In this document: one piece after another, positions 51,713-60,591 of the stretch
Layout of the letters: each line of letters opens with the position of its first letter
Numbering within the stretch: position 1 is the stretch's first letter
Source of the DNA: F23-B02 sp963633225
Lineage (GTDB): Bacteria; Bacillota; Clostridia; Oscillospirales; Oscillospiraceae
Reading direction: 5' to 3'
Length of the DNA: 64,000 bases
Assembly (NCBI GenBank): GCA_963633225.1
Contig: CAVGXR010000051.1
Span: 105,802 to 169,801, forward strand
Translations under genes and position numbers: made by a program
Notes under the pieces: generated by a model
Seen by the model: only the letters and a program-made list of their open reading frames with translations
Databases searched by the model: none
What the model was told of the DNA's origin: nothing

Positions 51713-52624
51713 TTATTCAAGTTCGTCTATATACCGGCACGCGGCAAGCGCGGCGCTCGATCCGTCGGCCACGGCGGTCGTGAGCTGCCGGACGGTCTTT
51801 TTGCGGCAGTCTCCGGCGACAAATACGCCCCGAGTTTTCGTGCGGCAGCTCTCGTCGGAGTCCGCATAGCCGCCCTCGTCAAGGTCGATGAGTGAAGCGA
51901 ATATGCCGTTATCGGGAGCATGACCTATTGCGACGAACAGTCCGTCTACGGCAAGCTCGCGCTCTGTTCCGTCACTGCCGGCAATTCTCACGCCGCACAA
52001 CTCGTCCTGACCAAGCAGCGCGGTTATGCTGCTTCCGAGCACGAACTCGACATTGTCCTTCGCCCTGAGTGCTTCAACGAGCCTTGCCTCGCCTCGGAAT
52101 GTATCTCTGCGGTGTATTATGTAAACCTTGGAGCAGGTATCGCTCAGGAGCATAGCATCCTGCAGGGCGGAGTTTCCGCCGCCGGTGACGGCCACCTCCC
52201 TGCCCTTGTAAAACGCACCGTCGCACACAGCGCAGAAGCATACGCCCGCGCCCATGAGCTCATCCTCTCCCGGGACTCCGAGCGTGCGCGGCCTTGCACC
52301 CGAGGCAATGATGAGCGCCTTTGCCTCGAAAACCGCGCCGAAATCGGTTTTTACCCGCTTTATATCGCCGTCAAGCTCGACGGAAACGACCTCGTCGAGC
52401 TCGAGCTCCGCGCCCTGCTCAATGGCCTGAGCGGTGAATTTATCACCGAGCTCCGCGCCTGATATCGAGGGTATGCCCGGGAAATTTTCAACCTTCGGCG
52501 ACCATGTTATCTGACCGCCGAAGCTGCTTTTTTCAATTACGAGAACGCTTTTTCCCGCTCTCAAGGCGTAGAGGGCGGCAGTTAATCCTGCCGGCCCTCC
52601 ACCTATGATTATTATATCATGCAT
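51713..52624 (-). CDS. trxB: Thioredoxin reductase
   Basis: 303 residues from the ATG at 52624, just after GAAGG; a much longer in-frame reading overlaps nrdD and is rejected. FAD motif IIIGGGPAGLTAALYALRAG, active-site CAVCDG, NADPH-binding VTGGGNSALQDAM, and C-terminal GVFVAGDCR. It reduces thioredoxin-like proteins with NADPH (or a ferredoxin/flavin partner in some clostridia). It lies 14 bp after nrdD, whose last domain is a redoxin, so it probably recharges that domain. Confidence 0.96.
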   Translation of the reverse strand: MHDIIIIGGGPAGLTAALYALRAGKSVLVIEKSSFGGQITWSPKVENFPGIPSISGAELGDKFTAQAIEQGAELELDEVVSVELDGDIKRVKTDFGAVFEAKALIIASGARPRTLGVPGEDELMGAGVCFCAVCDGAFYKGREVAVTGGGNSALQDAMLLSDTCSKVYIIHRRDTFRGEARLVEALRAKDNVEFVLGSSITALLGQDELCGVRIAGSDGTERELAVDGLFVAIGHAPDNGIFASLIDLDEGGYADSDESCRTKTRGVFVAGDCRKKTVRQLTTAVADGSSAALAACRYIDELE

Positions 52625-52638
52625 TGCTTTGCCTTCGT

Positions 52639-55020
52639 TTACTTGAAAAGATAGCTCTTTATTGCGCCCGCTCCGGCGAATTTCTCGACATGCTCGCCGT
52701 CGGCGATGACGAGGGTCGGAGCCTGCTTTACGCCGTAGGACAGCGCAAGCTCGACATTTTCCTCGGCCATGACCTTCTCGCATTCGAAGCCGGCCTTGTC
52801 CATATAGCTGTAAACTATGCGGCAGTTCGGGCAGTTTTCGCGGGTGAATAGGATCGTGCGCTTACCGGTGGAATCCTTGCAGATCTCCTCTTCTACGGCA
52901 GGCTCCTGCTCGGGCTTTGTCTCGGGATGAAGAGGACCCTTGTGCTTGAGAACAGAGCTTCCGATGTTATACTCCCTGCGCTCCTTGTACTCCTGCGTCT
53001 TGCCGGCGTTCCAGTTCTGGACGGGGCGGTAGTAGCCCGTTATGCGGCTGTAGACCTCGGCACTCTCGCCGCATTCGGGGCAGGTGAACTGCTCACCGGC
53101 GAGGTAGCCGTGATTCTTGCACACGGAGTAGGTCGGGCTGATGGTGTAGTACGGCAGCTTGTAGTTTTCCGCGATCTTGCGGACGAGGTTTGCTGCGGCC
53201 TGCCAGTCGGGGAGCTTCTCGCCGAGGAAGGCGTGGAACACCGTGCCGGAGGTGTAGAGCGTCTGGAGCTCGTCCTGAATATCGAGGGCAGAGAAGATAT
53301 CGTCGGTATATCCGACGGGAAGGTGGCTGGAGTTTGTGTAATACGGAGTGTCGCCGTGAGAGCCTGTGATGATGTCAGGGTACTGCTCAACATCGTGCTT
53401 TGCAAGGCGGTAGGACGTGCTCTCAGCCGGAGTTGCCTCGAGGTTGTACAGGTCGCCGTACTGCTCCTGATAGTCCGACAGGCGCTCGCGCATGTGGTTT
53501 AGTACCTTCTTGGTGAACTCCTGGCACTTAGGGTCAGTCATATCGGCGCGGATCCACTTTGCGTTCAGACCAGCCTCGTTCATACCGACAAGGCCGATGG
53601 TGGAGAAGTGATTATCAAAATTGCCGAGGTAATACTTGGTGTAGGGGTAAAGACCCTCGTTGAGGAGCTTTGTTATGACGTTGCGCTTTACCTTCAAAGA
53701 GCGCGCTGCGATATCCATCATTTTGTCAAGGCGCTTGAAGAAGTCGGCCTCGTCAGCTGCGAGATAGGCTATGCGCGGCATATTGATCGTGACGACACCG
53801 ATAGAGCCCGTGCTCTCGCCGGAGCCGAAGTAGCCGCCGGACTTCTTGCGCAGCTCGCGCAGGTCAAGGCGCAGACGGCAGCACATGCTGCGTACATCCG
53901 AGGGCTCCATGTCGGAGTTTATGTAGTTGGAGAAATAGGGCGTGCCGTACTTTGCGGTCATCTCGAACAGAAGCTTGTTGTTCTCCGTAGGAGACCAGTC
54001 GAAATCGCGGGTGATGGAATAGGTTGGGATCGGGTACTGGAAGCCGCGTCCGTTTGCGTCGCCCTCGATCATGATGTCGATAAAGGCCTTATTGACCATG
54101 GCCATTTCCTCAACGCAGTCGCCGTAGGTGAAGTCCCTTTCCCTGCCGCCGACGATGGCGGGCATATCCTTGAGGTCGGCGGGCACCGTCCAGTCAAGGG
54201 TGATGTTTGAAAACGGAGCCTGAGTGCCCCAGCGCGAGGGCGTGTTCACACCGAAGATGAACGACTGTATGCACTGCTTGACCTCTTTATAGCTGAGATT
54301 GTCGATCTTAACAAAGGGAGCAAGATAGGTATCAAAGCTTGAGAATGCCTGAGCGCCCGCCCATTCGTTCTGCATGATGCCGAGGAAGTTTACCATCTGA
54401 TTGCACAGGGTGCTCAGGTGGCTCGCCGGAGAGGAGTTTATCTTACCCGGAATGCCGAGACCCTGCTGGATCAGCTGCTTGAGGCTCCAGCCGGCGCAGT
54501 AGCCGGTGAGCATGCTCAGATCGTGCAGGTGCAGATCGCAGTTGCGGTGTGCGTTGCCGATCTCCTCGTCGTATATCTCGCTCAGCCAGTAGTTTGCGGT
54601 GATAGCGCCGGAGTTTGAAAGGATAAGTCCGCCGACGGAGTAGGTGACGGTGGAGTTTTCCTTGACGCGCCAGTCAAGAACATTTACATAGCTGTTGACG
54701 GTCTCCTTGTAGTCGAGGTAGGTGTTTTTCATGTTGCGCAGTTTTTCACGCTGCTTGCGGTAGAGTATGTAGGCCTTTGCAACACCCTCGTAGCCGCCGC
54801 GGGACAGGACCGCCTCAACGCTGTCCTGAATGTCCTCAACGGCGACAAAGCCGTCCTTTATCTTCGGCAGGAAGTCAGCCGATACCTTGAGCGCGATGAA
54901 GTCGATGATATCATCGGTGTACTCGGTGTCGGTAGCCTCGAAAGCCTTTTTGATGGCGTTGGCGATCTTCGTGATGTCGAAATCGACAACTTTTCCGTCT
55001 CTTTTAATGATCTGATACAT
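52639..55020 (-). CDS. nrdD: Anaerobic ribonucleoside-triphosphate reductase with C-terminal glutaredoxin-like domain
   Basis: 793 residues. N-terminal ATP-cone (about 1-95), class III catalytic barrel (with 'HDLSMLTGYCAGWSLKQL' and 'GVNTPSRWGTQAPFSN'), the zinc-site region CKNHGY...CPECG, and the glycyl-radical loop RITGYYRPVQNWN. Normal NrdD ends about there; here a linker and a redoxin of about 80 residues follow, with active site ENCPNCRIV and the cis-Pro loop 'KQAPTLVIADG'. The radical on Gly, installed by NrdG, starts reduction of NTPs. The fused redoxin plus neighbouring trxB suggests thiol reductant in place of formate. Confidence 0.95.
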   Translation of the reverse strand: MYQIIKRDGKVVDFDITKIANAIKKAFEATDTEYTDDIIDFIALKVSADFLPKIKDGFVAVEDIQDSVEAVLSRGGYEGVAKAYILYRKQREKLRNMKNTYLDYKETVNSYVNVLDWRVKENSTVTYSVGGLILSNSGAITANYWLSEIYDEEIGNAHRNCDLHLHDLSMLTGYCAGWSLKQLIQQGLGIPGKINSSPASHLSTLCNQMVNFLGIMQNEWAGAQAFSSFDTYLAPFVKIDNLSYKEVKQCIQSFIFGVNTPSRWGTQAPFSNITLDWTVPADLKDMPAIVGGRERDFTYGDCVEEMAMVNKAFIDIMIEGDANGRGFQYPIPTYSITRDFDWSPTENNKLLFEMTAKYGTPYFSNYINSDMEPSDVRSMCCRLRLDLRELRKKSGGYFGSGESTGSIGVVTINMPRIAYLAADEADFFKRLDKMMDIAARSLKVKRNVITKLLNEGLYPYTKYYLGNFDNHFSTIGLVGMNEAGLNAKWIRADMTDPKCQEFTKKVLNHMRERLSDYQEQYGDLYNLEATPAESTSYRLAKHDVEQYPDIITGSHGDTPYYTNSSHLPVGYTDDIFSALDIQDELQTLYTSGTVFHAFLGEKLPDWQAAANLVRKIAENYKLPYYTISPTYSVCKNHGYLAGEQFTCPECGESAEVYSRITGYYRPVQNWNAGKTQEYKERREYNIGSSVLKHKGPLHPETKPEQEPAVEEEICKDSTGKRTILFTRENCPNCRIVYSYMDKAGFECEKVMAEENVELALSYGVKQAPTLVIADGEHVEKFAGAGAIKSYLFK

Positions 55021-55044
55021 TTCTTCTATCCTCCATATTTTCTC

Positions 55045-55743
55045 TCAAACGCCTCTCAGCTCGACCGTCGGGACATAGTCCCGAACGGCATCGGCCAGTT
55101 CGCGCATCTGTTTTTTATCGTACGCTTCAAGTCCGCCAGGCATTATAAGGCTGCCGGAGTCCTTAAACTGCTGCAGGTAGTATTCCTTCGCGCCTTTTAT
55201 CCACTTTGCCGCCCCAATCAGGCTTTCTCTTGTGTGTATGCCCTTAACTACCGTCGTACGGAACTCGTAATCCGTGCTGCCGCCGAGAAGGATATCCTTC
55301 GAGCGCTCTACCGGCGTGATGTCAAATTCCTTAAAGCCAATCGTCCCCGCGTAGTCCTCCGGCGCGTTTTTAATGTCCATAGCGACTCTGTCAACGAGCC
55401 CTGCCTTGATTATCTCTGACAAGAGCTCGGGGTTTGAGCCGTTTGTATCGAGCTTAATCCTGTAGCCCAGCGACTTCACGCGCTCAAGAAACTCCGGCAT
55501 GTCCGTATGCAGCAGCGGCTCACCGCCCGTTACGGCAACCCCGTCGAGCACTCCCCTGCGTCTGCGCAGGAAGTCAAACACCTCATCGTCGGTGAGGCAA
55601 TCCTCATCTATCTGCTCAGGCAGGACGAGCGCCGCATTGTGGCAGAACGGACATCGGAAATTGCATCCGGCCGTAAACACCGTGCACGCGACGACTCCGG
55701 GATAGTCAAGAAGCGTTAATTTTTGAATACCTGTGATCTTCAT
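55045..55743 (-). CDS. nrdG: Anaerobic NTP-reductase activating radical SAM enzyme
   Basis: 232 residues from the ATG at 55743 behind AAAGGAAG. CNFRCPFC is the SAM/[4Fe-4S] motif, with GGEPLL and 'IKLDTNGSNPELL' downstream. It makes the glycyl radical of NrdD. First gene of nrdG-nrdD-trxB, behind a TTGACA promoter and two NrdR-like boxes. Confidence 0.93.
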   Translation of the reverse strand: MKITGIQKLTLLDYPGVVACTVFTAGCNFRCPFCHNAALVLPEQIDEDCLTDDEVFDFLRRRRGVLDGVAVTGGEPLLHTDMPEFLERVKSLGYRIKLDTNGSNPELLSEIIKAGLVDRVAMDIKNAPEDYAGTIGFKEFDITPVERSKDILLGGSTDYEFRTTVVKGIHTRESLIGAAKWIKGAKEYYLQQFKDSGSLIMPGGLEAYDKKQMRELADAVRDYVPTVELRGV

Positions 55744-55772
55744 TGCGCACTTCCTTTTGTTTAACGTTCTAA

Positions 55773-55801
55773 ACAATAGCATAAGCCGATTGTCCTGTCA
55801 A
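55773..55801 (-). promoter_or_regulatory. Promoter of nrdG-nrdD-trxB
   Basis: Minus-strand TTGACA (55796-55801), 17-bp spacer, TATTGT (55773-55778). Confidence 0.6.
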
Positions 55802-55808
55802 TAGAAAA

Positions 55809-55824
55809 ACACAAAATGTAGTTA
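55809..55824. promoter_or_regulatory. NrdR-like box, promoter-proximal
   Basis: ACACAAAATGTAGTTA matches the NrdR consensus ACACWATATCTWGTGT at 12 of 16 positions and lies 8 bp upstream of the -35. Confidence 0.55.
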
Positions 55825-55850
55825 TTTTTACCGCTTTGTAACCCATGTCA

Positions 55851-55866
55851 CCACTAAATATTGTGG
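55851..55866. promoter_or_regulatory. NrdR-like box, promoter-distal
   Basis: CCACTAAATATTGTGG matches the consensus at 12 of 16 and is a dyad. Its centre is 42 bp from the other box, four helical turns, as expected for cooperative NrdR binding. Confidence 0.6.
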
Positions 55867-56083
55867 TCTGCATTTTTACAGAGAGTTATCGTCAGGCGGC
55901 ATTTTCAGGCTTTGAAACTTTTTCACCGCGGATAAAATGCTGATATTTCAAGGCTTCATGCGCTTTTGCGATATTCGCCGTTTGTTAATCAGGACGTATC
56001 TGCAAGTTTTGATGCAGCACAAGATTTTGTGTTTGCAGTCTTATGTTAACACAAGCTGTGCAAACCCCGCTGTAGCACACACT

Positions 56084-56171
56084 ACTTTTTTAGTGGCGCA
56101 TTAGGTCTGCACCTATACGGAGACTGCGGTGTCCCGACCGGCGACATCGGAGGAAACTATGGTGTTTCGCG
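56084..56171. repeat. Left inverted repeat of a 750-bp element
   Basis: About 88 bp from ACTTTTTTAGTGGCGCATT to GTTTCGCG, matching the reverse complement of 56746-56833 with roughly a dozen differences. The core CTGCACCTATACGGAG and GCGGTGTCCCGACCGG are identical in both arms. Confidence 0.8.
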
Positions 56172-56229
56172 TACCGTTAGTGCGGTGCAATGTTTTTGCA
56201 GCATCTCAAAATCTGCGCCGCACCCGTAG

Positions 56230-56249
56230 GGAACAGGCTTGCCTGTTCC
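56230..56249. repeat. REP-like palindrome, copy 1
   Basis: GGAACAGGC-TT-GCCTGTTCC is a perfect 9-bp dyad. A second copy (loop AA) lies at 56399-56418, and a half copy with GCCTGTTCCCTACAAGG at 56509-56525. Confidence 0.8.
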
Positions 56250-56327
56250 GCTTGTTGAAATTTCCATTTCACCGAAATCGCCGCTTCCTTGCCCGTCAAC
56301 GCCAGACTAAAATCAAACACATATGCA

Positions 56328-56365
56328 AAAGACAGCTTGGACTTAAACATCCGAGCTGTCTTTTC
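56328..56365. other. Hairpin inside the element
   Basis: AAAAGACAGCT and AGCTGTCTTTT form an 11-bp stem with a loop of about 16 nt and T/A-runs, a terminator-like structure with no gene beside it. Confidence 0.55.
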
Positions 56366-56398
56366 AGCATTTAATATAGGTTTTTGTTCCTACCATGC

Positions 56399-56525
56399 GG
56401 AACAGGCAAGCCTGTTCCCTACAAGGATTGGCGGTAGTTTTGGTCGGGCGCAAGCGACTACGTCTTGCTTGATCTCCATGCGAAATGCCCGCCACGGCGA
56501 GTGGCCAAGCCTGTTCCCTACAAGG
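56399..56525. repeat. REP-like palindrome copies 2 and 3
   Basis: 56399-56418 is GGAACAGGC-AA-GCCTGTTCC; 56509-56525 repeats GCCTGTTCCCTACAAGG, which also follows copy 2. A short GAAATGAA microsatellite follows at about 56549-56574. Confidence 0.75.
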
Positions 56526-56696
56526 CGCGGCGCAGCCTGCGGCTGCGAATGAAGAAATGAAGAAATGAAGAAATTATTGTGTGCGCTTCGCGCACGGATT
56601 GAATCTCATTCGCTCAGAGAGCGAATACATTTGGCTAACCGCTAACCGCTCACGGGGAGCGAAACGTCTTTATTTCTTCCATTGTTTCGATACCGT

Positions 56697-56745
56697 GCAC
56701 CCGCAATCTCCGTATAGTTGCAGACCTACTGCGCTACTGAAAAAA
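56697..56745. repeat. Partial third copy of the element end
   Basis: Its reverse complement begins TTTTTTCAGTAGCGCAGTAG and contains CTGCAACTATACGGAGATTG, so it repeats the first half of the end unit in the same orientation as the right arm. Confidence 0.7.
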
Positions 56746-56833
56746 CGCGAAACGCCGTAGTTTCCTACCGCGTCTCCGGTCGGGACACCGCACCCTCCGT
56801 ATAGGTGCAGCCTCAATGCGCCTCTAAAAAAGT
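56746..56833. repeat. Right inverted repeat of the element
   Basis: Partner of 56084-56171. Its outermost CTTTTTTAG supplies the last codons and TAG stop of the flavoprotein gene at 56824-58389. Confidence 0.8.
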
Positions 56834-58389
56834 GCTTCGGCGCATTTCATGCCGTCAACAGCTGCGGAGGTTATGCCTCCGGCGTAGCCTGCGCCCTCTC
56901 CGCAGGGATAGAGCCCGCGTATGAGCGACTGTCGGCCATCATCACGCAGTATACGCACGGGCGAGGACGAGCGCGTCTCGGGCGCTGTGAGCACGGCATC
57001 CGGCGCATCAAAGCCAGAAAGCTTCTTTCCGAGCTCCGGCAGCGCGTTTTCAAGAACGCCCGTTATCCGCTGCGGCAGTATATCGTGCAGGTCGCACCAG
57101 TGAACGCCGGGTTTATAGCTCGGCGTAACCGTGCCCGCTCCGCCGGAGCTTTTATGCGCGAGGAAATCACCGACAGTCTGCGCCGGTGCGCGGTAGCTGC
57201 CTGAGGCGGAGAAGGCCGCACGCTCGATATCACGCTGCCAGTACATGCCGCCGAGCGGCCCGTCATAAGGAAAATCCTCCGGCTGCAAGGTCACGAGCAG
57301 AGCGCTGTTTGCATTTTCCGCATCGCGCCGTGAGTTGCTCATGCCGTTTGTGCACACGCCTCCGAGCTCGGACGCAGCGGCGAGCACCTCACCGCCTGGG
57401 CACATACAGAAGGTGTATGCGCTCGTGCCGTCCGGCAGATGAACGTTCAGAGAATAGTCCGCCGCCGGAAGCACGGCATCGGTCTTGCCGTACTGCGCAC
57501 GGTCAATGCTGCATTGCCTGTGCTCGATGCGCGCACCCATGGAAAAGGGCTTTGCCTCCATCGGGACACCGCTGCTCTCGAGCATTTGGAAGGTATCGCG
57601 TGCGGAATGGCCTATGGCAAGGATAAGCTGCCGGCAGGATAGCTCATACTCGCCGTTTTCGTCCGTGACCTTCACGGCGCAAAGCGCGTTATTTTCAATA
57701 ACAAGTCCCGTGAGCTTTGAGTTAAAGCGCAGCTCGCCGCCGTTTGCTATTATGCTCCTTCGTATGCCCTGAACCACGTTTATGAGGATATCGGTGCCGA
57801 TATGCGGCTTTGCATCGTAGAGTATGCTCTCGGGCGCACCGTGCTCGTGAAAAACACCGAGTATCCAGCGTATGCGCTTATCGCGTATGCCGGTGCCGAG
57901 CTTGCCGTCGGAAAATGTTCCGGCACCGCCCTCGCCGAACTGAACGTTGCACTCGGGGTCGAGCTCTCCGCCCGCTCTGAATGCATCGACCTTCTTCTTT
58001 CGTGTTTCGGCATCAGCACCGCGCTCGAGGACAATGGGTTTCAGTCCCGCCATGCTCAGTACCAGCGCCGCGAACATTCCGGCAGGCCCGAAGCCGGCTA
58101 CGACAGGGCGCGTATCCGAGCTGCGCTTGGGTACAATGTACTCTGTCTCCTCATACAGGGCAAGGTTCTTGCTCCTGCCCCTGCCGAGTATCTTATCCTC
58201 GTTGTCTGTATCGACCGCGACGGAATACAGCCAGTGTATATCGTTTTTTCTCCGTGCGTCGAGCGAACGCTTTGTAATTTTAAAGCTCTTTATCGTCCAG
58301 ACGGGCACTCGCATTTCACGCGCAGCCTTTGCTCTGAGCTTATCCTCGCTCTGACCGATATCGAGCCGCAGATTTCTTACAAGTATCAT
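56824..58389 (-). CDS. FAD-dependent dehydrogenase, COG2509 type
   Basis: 521 residues from the ATG at 58389 (GGGGAGG upstream), overlapping the previous gene by 4 bp. An N-terminal basic domain (about 1-90) precedes the FAD motif 'PVVAGFGPAGMFAALVLSMAGLKPIVLERG' and 'FGEGGAGTFSDGKL'; a second motif 'LYPCGEGAGYAGGITSAAVDG' is near the end. Many clostridia carry this uncharacterised flavoprotein. The stop codon lies within the right arm of the inverted-repeat element. Confidence 0.88.
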   Translation of the reverse strand: MILVRNLRLDIGQSEDKLRAKAAREMRVPVWTIKSFKITKRSLDARRKNDIHWLYSVAVDTDNEDKILGRGRSKNLALYEETEYIVPKRSSDTRPVVAGFGPAGMFAALVLSMAGLKPIVLERGADAETRKKKVDAFRAGGELDPECNVQFGEGGAGTFSDGKLGTGIRDKRIRWILGVFHEHGAPESILYDAKPHIGTDILINVVQGIRRSIIANGGELRFNSKLTGLVIENNALCAVKVTDENGEYELSCRQLILAIGHSARDTFQMLESSGVPMEAKPFSMGARIEHRQCSIDRAQYGKTDAVLPAADYSLNVHLPDGTSAYTFCMCPGGEVLAAASELGGVCTNGMSNSRRDAENANSALLVTLQPEDFPYDGPLGGMYWQRDIERAAFSASGSYRAPAQTVGDFLAHKSSGGAGTVTPSYKPGVHWCDLHDILPQRITGVLENALPELGKKLSGFDAPDAVLTAPETRSSSPVRILRDDGRQSLIRGLYPCGEGAGYAGGITSAAVDGMKCAEALF

Positions 58390-59585
58390 TTTCCGAGCCT
58401 CCCCGCCGTAACACCGCTCGCCCATGCCCATTGCAGATTAAAGCCGCCGCAGTCCGCGTCAACGTCCAAGAGCTCGCCAGTTATAAACAGATGCGGCACG
58501 AACCAGCTCTCAAGCGTTTCGGGGTTTACGCCCGTGGTCTTTATGCCTCCCGCCGTCACCTGCGCGTGGTCAAAGCCCTCAACACCGCGCAGAGCGATGG
58601 TGAAATCGCGGCAGGCCCCTGCTATGGCGGCAATGTCGCTGCCGTCAAGCTCAGACAGCGGCTTTGCACCCGACACTCCGGCATATTTGACGGCCATTTT
58701 GCCGATGCGGTTGTGCACAACTCCCGTGAGCGCATCGTCGGCGCAGAGCGCAGGGTTTGCTTTTATCCGCGCACGGAGCTTTGCCTCAATGTCCGCTCCG
58801 CCGGAGAGATCGATGTGCAGCTCTCCCCTGCCGAGCTGTGCCGCTGTGCGGGAGATATCGAAGGCCGCAGGGCCGGAAAGCCCCGTCTCGGTAAATTGCA
58901 GCTCGCCGGAGCTGTGCGCGACGGGTTCGCCGTCCTTTTCAAGACGCAGCCTTGCCATGACGCGCACGCCCTTGAGCGCCCGCGGATATGCCGGATCCGT
59001 CACAAGCTGCACGAGCGAGGGCAGAAGCTGCGTGCACTTATGTCCGAGCGGCTTTAAAAGCTCATAGCCGTCGTAAACTCCGCCGACCTTTGCTCCGGCA
59101 GCGCCGCCGCAGGACACTATAACGAAGCCGGCATCTATGCTCCCATCGCCGGTGACAACGGAAAAACCCTCGCCGCGTCTTTCTATCCTCTGCGCTGGGC
59201 AGGAGGTGCGAACGCTTATATTATCGCGCATGAGCGCAAAGCGCAGAACATCCACGACGCTGTTTGCCGAATTTGACTGAGGATAGACTCTTCCGCCGTA
59301 TTCAATGCTCACGGCAAGGCCGAGAGAGTCGAAAAAGCGCAGGGTATCCTCGGGAGTAAAGCGCGAGAGCACCGCATCGGAAAAGCCCTGCTGCGAGCCG
59401 TGATAGTGAGCCGGAGCTGCACCCGTGTTAGTCAGATTGCACCGGCCGTTGCCGGTGCTCAGGAGCTTTTTTCCCACACGTTGCTGACGCTCAAGCAATA
59501 TAACATTATTATTTTTATCCTCGGAGGCCGTTATCGCAGCCGCCATGCCGGACGCGCCGCCTCCTATTATTACAACATTATTCAT
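58386..59585 (-). CDS. BaiN/HI0933-like flavoprotein
   Basis: 399 residues from the ATG at 59585, 6 nt after GGAG. FAD motif VVIIGGGASGMAAAITA, 'KLLSTGNGRCNLTN', and the C-terminal 'GGFNLQWAWASGVTAGRLG' typical of COG2081 proteins. Homologues include the bile-acid enzyme BaiN, but most are of unknown substrate. It overlaps ansA by 8 bp and the next flavoprotein by 4 bp. Confidence 0.9.
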   Translation of the reverse strand: MNNVVIIGGGASGMAAAITASEDKNNNVILLERQQRVGKKLLSTGNGRCNLTNTGAAPAHYHGSQQGFSDAVLSRFTPEDTLRFFDSLGLAVSIEYGGRVYPQSNSANSVVDVLRFALMRDNISVRTSCPAQRIERRGEGFSVVTGDGSIDAGFVIVSCGGAAGAKVGGVYDGYELLKPLGHKCTQLLPSLVQLVTDPAYPRALKGVRVMARLRLEKDGEPVAHSSGELQFTETGLSGPAAFDISRTAAQLGRGELHIDLSGGADIEAKLRARIKANPALCADDALTGVVHNRIGKMAVKYAGVSGAKPLSELDGSDIAAIAGACRDFTIALRGVEGFDHAQVTAGGIKTTGVNPETLESWFVPHLFITGELLDVDADCGGFNLQWAWASGVTAGRLGK

Positions 59586-60591
59586 TTGCATCTCCGCAGT
59601 GGTAAAGTATATCATGCGCAACGGGCTCGTAAAACAAACGGCGTATCTCGTCGGAATCGCGTACTGCGCCGAGTATGCACATGATCTTCGCCAGCGCAGA
59701 CTCCGTCGTCATGTCATAGGCCTCGAGCACATTGCGCCAGCCCTTGAGCCTGTGCCCGACATTGTACACCGCAAGGTCGGAGCCCTCGTTCTGCACCTGC
59801 GTGGTCATGATTATGACCTTTCCCCTGCCTATGGCATTTATGACGATATCCAGAAACTTATCGTCGCCGTATGACGGCAGGCCGCCGACACCGAAGGCCT
59901 CGATTATCACAGCATCCTTGCGCTCGGTCATAAACTGCAAAAGCTCAAAATCCATGCCCGGGATCATTTTTATAAGGCCGACATTCGTGTCGAGCTCGGT
60001 GAAAAATTCGGGCTTTTCAAGGCATTCTGGCTTTATATACTGCATGAGCACCCCATCCTGAAGCGTTGCTATGAAGGGGTAATTTATACTTGAGAAGGCC
60101 GCGTATGACTTCGAGCGCGTTTTTCTTGCGCGTGTGCCGAGAATAACACGGCCATTAAACACAATGTTCACGCCGCACATATCGTCAGAGCAGGCGCAGG
60201 TAAAGGCATCAAGAAGGTTTATCTTCGAGTCAGTGGAGTCAAAGCCAATGGGCTTCTGAGCGCCGGTGAGTATGACGGGCTTTTCAGAGCCTCTTATCAT
60301 ATAGCTCAATGCCGCCGCAGTGTATGCCATTGTGTCCGTTCCGTGGCTTATGACAAAGCCGTCGTATTTATCGTAATTATCCTTTACGCACTGCGTTATC
60401 TTCACCCAGTGCGCCGGTGTCATGCTCGTGCTGTCAACATTGAAAAGGGATATGCACTCGACCCGGCACAGCTTCGATATGGCCGGAACGAGCGAAAGCA
60501 GCTCCTCGGGTCTGAGCTGCGGGGACAGCGCGCTGCCGCTTATCTGAGAGGCTATCGTGCCGCCCGTGCCTATCATGAGTATCTTTTTCAT
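59578..60591 (-). CDS. ansA: Type I L-asparaginase
   Basis: 337 residues from the ATG at 60591, which overlaps the moaC stop (ATGA); the frame is open further upstream but only antisense to moaC. Catalytic Thr motifs are MIGTGGTIAS and VISHGTDTMAYTAAALSYM, with 'PVILTGAQKPIG' between. It hydrolyses asparagine to aspartate and ammonia. No signal peptide, so cytoplasmic. Confidence 0.94.
   Translation of the reverse strand: MKKILMIGTGGTIASQISGSALSPQLRPEELLSLVPAISKLCRVECISLFNVDSTSMTPAHWVKITQCVKDNYDKYDGFVISHGTDTMAYTAAALSYMIRGSEKPVILTGAQKPIGFDSTDSKINLLDAFTCACSDDMCGVNIVFNGRVILGTRARKTRSKSYAAFSSINYPFIATLQDGVLMQYIKPECLEKPEFFTELDTNVGLIKMIPGMDFELLQFMTERKDAVIIEAFGVGGLPSYGDDKFLDIVINAIGRGKVIIMTTQVQNEGSDLAVYNVGHRLKGWRNVLEAYDMTTESALAKIMCILGAVRDSDEIRRLFYEPVAHDILYHCGDANE

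Noticed and set aside
52625..52783. N-terminal extension of thioredoxin reductase
   Set aside because: The extra residues are Arg-rich, antisense-like text over nrdD; the ATG at 52624 has a ribosome site and begins the FAD motif.
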